Shown here: positions 1-10,700 of the stretch, one piece after another
Layout: the number at the start of each line of letters is the position of its first letter
Position numbering within the stretch: the first letter of the stretch is position 1
Origin: Henckelia pumila
Lineage: Eukaryota > Streptophyta > Magnoliopsida > Lamiales > Gesneriaceae
DNA: 64,000 nucleotides
Assembly: GCF_033568475.1 (NCBI RefSeq)
Contig: NC_133121.1
Span: 130,356,375 to 130,420,374 of the forward strand
Direction: 5' to 3'
The notes under the pieces: generated by a model
Databases searched by the model: none
What the model was told of the DNA's origin: nothing
The model's input: only the letters and a program-made list of their open reading frames with translations
Translations under genes and position numbers: made by a program

Positions 1-274
1 GGCTTGGTTTCGATTGATGCGAAATGGTATGTCGGATCGGTCTGGATTGCTACTCTTATCGGGCTGACATGGTGGGATGAATTTTTTATTCCAGTAATAC
101 TGAGATTTCGACGAAAATAGGTGGTTTGTGGAATATAATATTCCACGAAATACGATGGAACTAGTTTTTATGTGAACCATGAGTGCAAGTCCTTGGTTAT
201 TTTTGAGATCTTGATATTGATTTTTATGTCTCCTTGATTACTACTGTCTGAATCTTGCCTTTCGTTGCATGCAG

Positions 275-1042
275 CTCATGAACTTAATGATGTATTTATC
301 ATATCGTGATTTGGTTAGGTTTGTGAACGCCCATTCTGCTTCTAAATCGGAGTTAGATGGGGTTCAGCAATTGCTGCATCGCCTCGATCAGACTAATATG
401 CTGCAGTCTCCTGGATATGCGAAATTTCGTGATGCTTTCCGTACCATGCAAGTAGAGCCTGCTTTTAAGGTATCGTCATGTTTTCAATTTATGGAAGTGT
501 ATAAAATGCTTAGTCTACACCCATTGAACGTTGTTTGGTTTTGTGCAACATAAATGATTTTCAATTATGCGTGGTTTTATGTGAAGTTGTCTCACTCATA
601 TCAGAAAAATGAACTTTGAGACTCTCTACTTGTTTTTTTTCTTCTTTTTCACGATGAACTTGGATATGTTTGGGTCTTCTATTTGAATGGAAAAACATCA
701 TTTTTCATGTTTGCCTATTAAGAAAAGCGTGAAGTGGAATCATTTCCACGCTAGCAGATTATGACTGCATCCAACTTTTTTTTTCATGTCATGACATCTG
801 AAGATAATTTTAATTTAGAATATGAAAAGGGTGAGATTGGTTTTGCATTGAAGGAAAATGTGATAGAAATCTCTTTCAAGTCTCCTTTATATCTTGGATC
901 CAAAATAGCTTTATTCTCTGTTACTGAAGAAACTAATTTCTTGCATAGAACACGGTTACCTCCATTTCATGTGATAAAGCTGTTTGGGAGGCTATACAGA
1001 GAAACAAAGCGGTCCAAGATTTACCAGGCTCGATTTTTGCAG
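275..1042 (+). CDS. Unrecognised two-exon coding fragment
   Basis: Two open stretches join in frame with good splice signals: 275-469 (65 codons, after a pyrimidine-rich tract ending TGCAG, donor AAG|GTATCG) and 758-1042 (95 codons, after CTAGCAG, donor CAG|GTTTTG). Both junctions are phase 0 and the joined frame stays open for 160 codons. The product is a soluble-looking mixed-charge peptide, with YLSYRDLVRFVNAHSASKSE near the start and RLPPFHVIKLFGRLYRETK near the end. I do not recognise the family. Positions 1-117 are also open in one plus frame and may be an upstream exon. No convincing 3' exon follows, because the next 900 bp look decayed. It may be the end of a real gene running in from the left, or a pseudogene. 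Function is not assigned. Confidence 0.3.
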
Positions 1043-1409
1043 GTTTTGCATTTGAACTAAATTATTATTATTATACTATGTAGTTGCAATAACATGGCAC
1101 CCATGATATTGGAATAATTGGGGATATTAGACGACCAACCATTTCAACAGAACACCTAAGATATCTACTGAAAGTCGGTCAATTGCCTACTGAAAGTCTG
1201 TAGATATCGGTAGACAATTTCTATTGACTTCCAGTATATTGTCTTCAGTAGACAATCTATAAAAGTAGCCCCGCATGAGTTGTTTTTTCTTGAAAATTGG
1301 CCTTAACCTTGAAAGACCGTATTACCCTTAAATTGAGACTCTTTAACCAAAATAAATAAATAAATAAAAGACGTATATATATTAAATCGCCCTCAGTTTC
1401 TTCATTCTT

Positions 1410-1930
1410 GATCCTCATCATGTTCAAAGCCTTGATTCCAGAATCCAGAGCGGTTGAATATCTTCCTCATCCATTTGAAATTATTGGTGCTAATAGACGT
1501 TTTGCACCATATTTGTTTGATCGATGGATACCAAAAACACTCGAATATTAGAGGATTTGAAATGCATTAGTTAGTCAAACTCCATCAGAATTCGGTATTT
1601 ACCCAAAGAAGTGGACCGCATTTATAGTACGTATTAGGATTTGAACCATCGGTTTTCCTATCCATGCAGCCAAAAAAGGGCGACTTTTGAACTGCAGCGA
1701 AGAAGAAGCAGACATAATATTCCTTATCTTAAGGTGGATCCTGAACTTCACAAGGTCAAGGGTTTTGGAATTGGCTGAACGCTTTGGATTTCTGTTGGCG
1801 GAGATGATCCAGTCTTCTCCCAAGGATAAACCCACTTCAGAGCTCGACCATCTTTTGGAAGAGAAAGTTCGATCGTCATTGCTACTTTCCATCGTCATCA
1901 TGCTGATTGTTGTCATCACCCGAAGCTAAT
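1410..1930 (+). other. Decayed coding-like stretch, unrecognised
   Basis: An ATG at 1421 opens a 46-codon frame (containing HPFEIIGANRRFAPYLFDRW) that stops at 1561. A second open stretch runs from 1687 to 1929, rich in charged residues (SEEEAD, LAERFGF, SELDHLLEEK). A 106-codon minus-strand frame overlaps it, so the strand is uncertain. Stops and frame changes between the pieces suggest a decayed gene or captured exon rather than a working one. No family was recognised. Confidence 0.2.
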
Positions 1931-2144
1931 ACTTGTCGATCTCACCGATGAAAGAATGCCCCTAAAATTTCCATTCTTATGGTGTTAGCTGGTGCGCTTA
2001 TTTATATAAAATACCAACCTTTGAATATTGAAACTGTGAGGTGGGTTAAATGTTATGTTGGTTTCATGTCTCAATTTGTGTCCGCTCGAAACTTGTAACA
2101 TGTATGCTACTGTTTGGCTTCCGCTCTTCCATAAAATTGGATCC
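1921..2144. repeat. Diverged direct repeat, copy A
   Basis: This stretch aligns with 3167-3365. Both begin CGAAGCTAAT and both end with the pair TGTATGCTACTGTTTGGCTT and TAAAATTGGATCC, with scattered substitutions and a ~20-bp indel. It overlaps the end of the decayed coding-like stretch, so the pair probably marks an old local duplication or two copies of one dispersed element. Confidence 0.65.
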
Positions 2145-3166
2145 GACGTGAATTGATAAATGTCAATCTTTGGATATTTGTTTATGGTATTATCTTAAAG
2201 GTAGGGTCTCTTAAGCTGAGAACATGGGTGGTTGAGAAGTGAGAAAGGCACGGCAATTTTACGTTATCAGCCTTTTCTTTTTTTTTTTTTTTTTCTTTTT
2301 AGCAAATAACAATTTTGAGGGTTGAATATGTAATTTGATATGTAGACATACCACAAGCAGATTCTACTGCTACAAGTATAGAGGCCTAATCCATAATCAT
2401 ATTAGTAAAAACAAAGACGCATTTACTTACTCTCATGTGTATCATAATATGATTATTTTGATAAGTTGGTATGACTCTCATCTAGTTTTATTTTAACATA
2501 AATCAAATTAATTAAAACAAAGTCATATCAGTCTCTCTTTAATTTTATGATTATGATATTACTTTTATTTTAACATAAATCAAATTAATTAAAAAATATT
2601 GATTAAGTTTCAAATATAATTTTTAATTAAAAATAAAATGCGGTTAAAAAAATTATTGAATTGTATTTTATTCAAAATAATAATAAAATTGTGGGGAGGG
2701 GGTATTTTGGGAGGAAAATTAGTATGTTAGTAGTGTTCTTAATTTAACGTGCTTGTATGTACAGTCCGTTTTTTTCTTTTAACAAAAAACCAAAAATATA
2801 TATATAAATGATAAAATGGAAAAAAAATCCAAAAATGTGGTATTTTTGTAAATAAATAAATAATCACTCAAATGACAATAGATGTACATCAACTTTATAA
2901 AGATTAAAGATTAGATAAGTGACAATTTAATAAATAAATAAATAAACATCAAAGGACTCAAAAGTGAGTGACATTGGTAAATAAAAAAATATCAAATGGC
3001 TAAAAAAAACACCAAACCCTCCACACACTTAATATATAAATAAATAGATACCAGGACACACACTTTGCATGTGTAACATAATAAATAAATAATATATATT
3101 GCATGTGAAATAAATTTATTATTAAAATATTTTGTTTATTTATCATATCGTATAAATTAAATTACT
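2145..3166. other. AT-rich spacer between the two repeat copies
   Basis: About 1 kb of strongly AT-rich DNA with a poly-T run near 2277-2294 and several AAATAAATA-type simple repeats (about 2848-2863, 2925-2945, 3030-3050). No open frame, RNA gene or element boundary could be supported. Confidence 0.5.
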
Positions 3167-3365
3167 CGAAGCTAATGCTTGTCAATCTCACAGGCGAAAG
3201 AATGCTCCAAAATTTCCATTGTCTATATAAACTACTGACATTTGAATCTTTAAATTGTGAAGCGTGTTAAATGGTATGTTGATTTCATCTCTCAATTTGT
3301 GTCCTCTGAGAACTGTAATATGTATGCTACTGTTTGGCTTGTAGCTCTTCTATAAAATTGGATCC
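3167..3365. repeat. Diverged direct repeat, copy B
   Basis: The second copy of the sequence at 1921-2144, in the same orientation. It is visibly diverged from copy A, so the duplication is old. It has no coding capacity. Confidence 0.65.
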
Positions 3366-3569
3366 TAAGTTTAGTTTTTTCTTTGCCTTTCGATTAATCT
3401 TTGTGAATGAAAAGAGTAATTTAAGGACGATCAATCTATCAAGCCATAACCGTGTCAAATTTGCATTATATATATTTTAGAAACAAATAAAGTGCTTGGT
3501 TTCATTTCTAACAATTTTAGGACTTTCTAGAATAAGATATATCGGACTGGTATTATATTAAATATGAGT

Positions 3570-4104
3570 TTATTGCATCAAACCCCCTTGTAAAATATTG
3601 AAAATATACACTTTTTTCATGTGAAATTTTAATAGGCATCCTAGACCTTAACCTTTTGTAATAGTTGCACGTTTAACCCTTACCTCAATGAGTTATTAAG
3701 CACGCTTACATCACTTAATCAACAATTTTTTGATAATATTAGGTTTATGGTACAATAATAAGTCTATAGTACGAAAATTTTCTTCTTTTATTGTAGTATT
3801 TTTTATATTTACTCAAATACATCCCGTGTATTTGTGAATAAAAATTATTTATTTTGATGTAGATGATATATATGAGTAGATATGAAAATTATTACAATAA
3901 TAAAATGTCATTTTCGTATCATAATTCTAATATTATTTTAAAAAAAAGTTATTTTGGCACAAAAACAGCGCATGTTCAACAAAATCGTCGTTGCAAAGGT
4001 TAAACGTACAATTATCACAAAAGGTTAAGGGTTGAAATGCCTATTAAAATTTCACAGGAAGAAGTGTGTATTTTCAATATTTCATAGGGAGGTTTGGTGT
4101 AATA
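3570..4104. mobile_element. Long-TIR MITE (possibly MULE-derived)
   Basis: The first ~115 bp (from GCATCAAACCCCCTTG) recur as an imperfect inverted copy over the last ~115 bp (ending CTCC..GGTTTGGTGTAATA on this strand). Shared blocks include AAATATTGAAAATA, GTGAAATTTTAATAGGCAT and CCTTAACCTTTTGT. The middle is AT-rich and non-coding. Long inverted ends with no gene fit a non-autonomous DNA transposon, and the length of the ends resembles MULE-type elements. A target duplication was not resolved because a Helitron-like element starts immediately at the right end. Confidence 0.65.
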
Positions 4105-4481
4105 TCTATACTATATTATAATACTTGAGGCACCTAGAAAAACCGCTCATGTGGACACCATCTTTTGTTTCCATTTTTGCCCCTCATCCACTTCTTATAT
4201 TATTATTCCATAATAATTAACCTTCCTACCCACAATCCCCCACTAAACTCCACTTTCACATAAAAAACTATTTTTTTATAATACAGTAATTTCAATCATC
4301 TAATGACTTCTTAATTTTCATCATATTTTTTATTTGGTTTCTACATTTTATTTTTCATATGATTTTTTTTCGCAATAATATGTTAATCAGAAGTACAAAA
4401 AAAATTCAGAAAAATAAAATAAAAAAGAGAACGTAACTGAATTTTTTGTTACACACACAATGTGTGTGCCACGTTTACTAG
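4105..4481 (+). mobile_element. Non-autonomous Helitron-like element (377 bp)
   Basis: It starts TCTATACTATATTATAATA directly after an A and ends ...CCACGTTTACTAG directly before a T. Just before the end is an 8-bp hairpin (CACACACA / TGTGTGTG, 4452-4468). A TC start, CTRR end, subterminal hairpin and insertion between A and T are the accepted hallmarks of Helitrons. No RepHel gene is present, so movement would depend on an autonomous partner. Confidence 0.75.
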
Positions 4482-4485
4482 TACT

Positions 4486-4766
4486 CTATTAAATATACAT
4501 CCAGACAGTAGCTCCAAGACGAAAATCTCAAAAGTTGAATCCAAAGTTCCAAACAGAGCTGCTCAACAGATTATACACGAGCTCGAGTCAAATCTGCGAC
4601 TTAATTTTTTCCTAACATTAATTCTAGCAACAAATATGTAATAAAGAGTTAGTTGTACGAGAACAACATATCCTAAGATCTGAAATGTGACATCAGATGA
4701 ACATTTTTTGAGATAAAAATGAAGGATTGAAGCCACGAAATACACTACGCCTAAAAAATTTACATC
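4486..4766 (-). other. Probable NUP62 3' untranslated region
   Basis: This sequence lies between the NUP62 stop codon (4769-4767) and the Helitron-like element. It shows no other gene and probably carries the 3' UTR and poly(A) region on the minus strand. Confidence 0.5.
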
Positions 4767-7700
4767 TCAATTCAACCATAGCTTTGGTCGCGTCAATTCA
4801 CGATCTGTAGCAGAACCCTGGTTTGCGAGCTTCTGGATACGCGAAGAGAATTCTTCTGCCTGTCATGTTACACAAACCATCAGAAATATATGATTTTCAA
4901 ATTTGCAATGAAACACTTGAGAATTGAGAGACAGCAAATACTCGAGGACATGCCAAGGTTTAAGATGTTCTTCATCTCAAACGACGGTCCATGGAACATT
5001 TATTCTATTAACTGAATCACACGAAATTTTGCTTGGCGCCATATTTGTTAGGAAATGTGTGAATGGAAGAATGAAGAGATTTTCTACTTAAAACATAAAT
5101 TGGAAGTTGCAACATATCGAATGGAAAAGAAATGATAAAACAGTAAAAATAAAAACCAAATTTTGTCACTCAGACGTGTGAAGGTCAATGCAGAAAATAG
5201 CAAAAGAAAAACAAAATGAATCTTGACTCTACCATTATTATAATATTACATTTTTTTAATTTGATCATAAATGGAAAGATTCATTCTTTGGGAGAGAAGA
5301 TAAAAAGACAATACATATACATACATACATACACACACACACATATGTATCATATTGAACCCTCTTTTTATGATTTTGGTGATTGCTAGCATTAATAGTT
5401 CGGTTTCTAATTTTCTATTGAAGGGTCACCCAGAAACACCATTATTTCAACATGAACCGATCCTTCAAACAGTCCAAATGCAATCCGCACACACAAAACC
5501 CCTTGACATGGATTGTTCTAACTCATAACAGTTTGGAAAATTAAATAGTGAAATGTTTCGGTTTCCAATTTTAACTGTAATTGCAACACAAATTCCTGGT
5601 AATTGCATAATTCAAATATTTCAGATTGAAGCAAAACTCCAAATTTGTTTCACCATAAAATAATAGGGATGGTATTTGCTGCTCATAACAAATCCAACAG
5701 CATCTGACGAAGAATCAGAGTTAAGTTTCTCACCTTTTCATCAATCCACATCAATGAACTGAGCTGATTGTTTAAGATTCGAACAACGACATCGAGAGGA
5801 GTCATTCCATCCATGGCATCAAGCTCTCCACCCTAATTTTGAAATAATAGTAACGTCTTGTCTATTCAAATCTATTAAGACAAAAATAAACACATTTAAA
5901 ATAGAAGTACTTACTTTGTTGGCATTAATAGAATTGATAATAGATTTAATCTGTTCAGTCATGTGCTCGAGGTCTCGTTCTATCATTTCAGCCTGCTCGT
6001 ACCTGCAATCAATAAGATTAATGACAATGACCTATAAGACTAAAAACAGCAAATCAATATGCTTTTTCACTCCACCACGCCATTCAATAGCTCAATGTAA
6101 ACTCTGGAAGGTAATTTGATGCCCAATGGCTCAACAGTTCATTGCATGGAAAACTGTCAGTCATTCTAATAGCTAGACTAAAAACACTAAAGTACGATAC
6201 TTTTTCACTCCACCAAGCCATTAGCTCCATGTAAACTCTGGAAGGTAATTTGACGCCCAATTCAACGATTCATTGCATGGAAAATTGTCGGTCATTCTAA
6301 TAGCTAGACTAAAAACAGTAAATCAACAGTACTTTTTCACTTCCACCAAGCCACTCAATAGCTCAATGTAAACTCGAAGGTAATTTGATGCCCAATGGAC
6401 TCAACAGTTCATTGCATGGAAAACCGTCGGTCATTCTAACAGCTAGACGTAAGATACACTGATACAGTAATGCCAAAATCTCATAACCCAACGACAATGT
6501 TCAAATTTCATGCTGAGAAATGTTTTAAAACCGATAATGGAAAAAAACTGAGATGAGAGATGGAGACAGTCAAGACAAAGGAATCTACAAGAACCAAGCA
6601 AAAGGAATGCTAACATTGCATCTCTGGTAGATGCAGCCTCGTCATCAAGCAGTAATCCACGCTCCTCTCTATATATACGCTCAGCTTCTTCCTCCATACT
6701 TTGCAAGGCCTTGTCAACCTAACAACCAATGATGTAACACAAGAATTAGTTATGGAACCGATGCAAATAGCACTCTAGATCTGAGATCCTCCTCCACTCT
6801 AAGATTTTTGGCATGATAGTAATATTAGATTTATATGAAACCTAAGTTATAAGGAAAATATGTCACCAACTACCAAGAATTCTTAAAAGTTAAACCCATA
6901 ATTAATTACTGCAAAAGAATTCAGTAAATATAAAAACACGTCCCAAGTTTTTCGCACAAGGGAAAAATAAAAAGGCAAAAATCACTATGGAAGAATTACA
7001 CTTGAGAATAAACAAAAGTAAACTTACATGTCATATAATCAATCACCTTTATATTAAAGCAAAGCACATAAAACAATAAGAGTATGTACCTCATCTTGAT
7101 AAGTTTCAATCAGCTCCAACTGCCGCTCCAATCTACCCTGGGTCTCAACAACTTTTGCAACTTCACTCTGATGCAAAATTTCAAGAGTTAAATTCACCAG
7201 CAGAGCCAACAATAAATATGATACAGGCTAAACTTAAGGATAAATCCAAAAAGTCAATGAGTTGAATTCTTAAATCGATCGCTCATACAGCTTGACTAAG
7301 CCTTCAAACAATGTCATGTGGAAAGGCAACGAAATTCACAGTCAGCAATCAATAATTGAGTAGCCTTTCAAATGACTTCGACTTCGATTAAGCCCAAAAT
7401 TGTGATAAATAAAATACATCATTCTGATCCAAAAGGCCAATATTAGGCCAATAAAAAAACAATGTCAAGAAGGGGCATGAATGCATCAGTAAGGTAATTG
7501 AAGGGCATTGGACTACTGCATATCACTCAGAAACAGGAAAGATAGACCCACAGAACAAAAACATTAGGTTGATGGGTGTCAAGTTGGAACATATAACTTT
7601 ATGTCATAGCCATATTCATTATTTTTAATTAGGAATTAGTTAACTGAATATCATCATTTTGATTTTTCGAGTAGATTGTAACTTTCTTTTGATGTTTTTA

Positions 7701-10700
7701 ATAGACCTTTGCCTAGAGAATTTGATTCATGTGGTCTCAAATGCATATGAACAACAATTAACATTTCATATCAATAAAAGAAAGTAACTGAAACAAGCAA
7801 ACTTTTGAGAGAACACAAAAAAGTGTACTTGTCTAAATATTTTTTTAAAAAGCAGTTAATTCTTTTCCTAGAACCAAATCATACTAAGTTGAGAAACTGC
7901 CATTTAATAAACACAATGGACTCTAATATTCAAGACCACGAATTGGACGAGAATCTGTCTGACTCTATAAGCTTTGACCTGCACCTAATCATTATATAAG
8001 TTCCAGATTAATTTAATCTCAGAATTGAAGTTTTTTAGGAGATCACAAAATTCTTTTATTGCATCCACAATCAATCAGGCAGTAATTATAGCCCATTTAA
8101 GTGATCTGAAATGTACAAGAGTTAAAAAAAATAGAGTAAATGAGAAGACTTGCAGTAAATGAGAAGACTTGTATAAACAATACTTTTCCTCGCACACCAG
8201 GTGAATGAATAAAAAAACTGAAGCACAGAGACAGCATCTTCAAGGTAGAAAACATAAAAAACAAATGCAGCATACATAAAAATAGAAAAAGGAAGTGCAC
8301 ATGGATCCAACAAATACTGACAGGCAATACTACTAAACCCCACCAATTAAGGCTTAAATATAAAGGAAACTAAAAAATTAAACATTGGCATAGAATCACA
8401 TTAATACGGTATCAGTGAACTACCTCAAGCGTAAGAAGAACATCACGATTCTGCAAAATCCTACGGTCCCACTCAGCAATTGCATTAGCTTGCTTCTGAA
8501 ATTTTCCAGCCCTCTCCTGTAGTTCAGCATTCCATTCCTTGATGATCTACAAAAAATATTTTCACATAAGTGGTGACCAAAACCAATGTTCTAAAAAGCG
8601 TTGGGCGGTAGGCGGACGGTCACCCACCGCCTAGCGCCTAGACGCTTAGGCGGCCGCCTAGGCCTGTTTTTTCTTTTAAGGCAAAATATCTGATTATTCT
8701 AGTCCGGTTCATCTTAATACTTCTCCAATAATTCGTCATTATCGAATTCATCTGCCTAAGTTGTGTTTTTAGTCTAAATATCTAATTATTCTTGTTCATC
8801 TTAACATTTCTCTAATAATTCTTCTTTATCAAATTCAAACTTGAAATACATGACATATTTCTCGTCTTCATCCGCTACAAATTGATAAGCAAATATGCCA
8901 AATAATCTTTTTTTTAAAAAAAGTAAAATAAAAAATTTATATATATGTTAATCTAGGCGGATTTTGAGGCGTCTAGGCGGCGATTAGGCGGTCTAGATGG
9001 TCAATTAATATAATAACTCCCAGAAGCTTCAACTGTCTAAAAATCGGGACGGTGGGCAACCGTCTAGCGCCTAGGCAGGTCCTAGGCGCCGACTTTTAGA
9101 ACACTGCCCAAAACACACACAGGAGTTGGCTGATAAAAATTTTTAGGAGCAGACAATTTCTTTTAATGTTTCTGCTAGGTAAAGTTTACACAGATCATAA
9201 GCATGCTGTTGATAAAAATTAAAAAAAAAAAAAAACACACACACCACCTTGTGCAAAAAACATTTACCTCCTCAACAGTTCTCCCAGTAATTTCGGACGG
9301 TAGCTTGGGTGCAGAGGCTAATGCTGCGCTGGTTGGTGAAGTAGTCCTACGATACAAGAATAATACATAGAGAGAATAAGTGTTTTAAACCTAAAATAGA
9401 TCAACCGAACAAAAAGTTTCCTGTATTTGATCCATACCTAATAAAGCACCAGATAAATTTTGCTATGAGTTACTCATTTAATATGCATTAAATACTTTTG
9501 GTAAATTCTTGCTAGTAATCCAACTGGCAAACTGTTAACCTTTTATTGGCTTATATTCCTATGTCAGCCGGAAATCTACTCTTCACTCCTCATTCTCAAG
9601 TTCAAGAGGGGATAGGAACCAGAGTGTGGTCACAAATCTCATAATCCACAGAATTAAACTTTTCATTCAACCACTAAAACTTTGATATTCTGTGCATTCA
9701 CTTGTATTTGTTTGTTAAGTATCTTAACATTTTTATGCCCATCTTTTCAGGAAATATTACGTTCTTGTGTGATAGTAAGACTATCAAAATGCTGTTTTAT
9801 CTGCTCTTTCAAAGTGATTGGATACAGAGGTCTTCAATCTATATGCTAAATAATAAGTTTCAGGAAATATTGACCACCAAGAAACAACGAAAATAGCGAT
9901 TATAAGCACGATTCAATCTAAAACTGGGATTGGAAGTTGGAACATCCTGAAATTGCAGCTAACAAATATTTATACACTTAGCAGTGAATAATACGACAAA
10001 AAGAGATAGGACCGGGGGGACATACAGACCCACTACTAAAAGATACAACAAGGGATGATGTTGTTTGCGCAGAAGAACTGGCAGTTGAACTTGTCGCAGC
10101 TGTTGAAGCAAAACTTGGAGCACCTACAAACACATCAACAGTCTAACATAAACCAACATGTAAGAGAAGCAATGCATTAATTGCCGCTAGCTTCATATAA
10201 AATATATGGAAAGAAACATAGTTGCAATTGGTAGTGGGGCGAGCACATGAACATCATGATTGATAATGACACACCAAAGCAAGGAAAAAATGAGAAAGTT
10301 TTGTTAGTGAGTTATCTCATATCTAACTAGTATCCCCTCAATCTATCGCATCCAGAACTGAAAGCTTGAAGAGTTTATCTAATCAAAGCTCATTGTCATC
10401 ATTTTGCCACAAGGAACAAAGAAAACTATTTCAAGGACTTGATACCGCCTGTACTAGGCTTTTAATGATCGATGGAGCCTACATAAGGCTATCAAACAAA
10501 AAATTTTGGTTTTACGTATCTTGCAGTCTACTCAAATAATTGGACTTCAAATTCCAATACCACCAAAACCATTATCCTCACCAACAGCGCCTTTAAAATA
10601 TATTATTTTTAAGAAAAATAAGATTTCATAATAATAATAATAATAATAATATAATAACAATAACAATAATAAATAAAGATGAAGAAAGTTCAAATAAAGG

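Noticed and set aside
10629-10676. Possible CRISPR-like or regulatory repeat
   Set aside because: It is a plain trinucleotide microsatellite in a plant intron; no spacer pattern anywhere in the window supports a CRISPR array.
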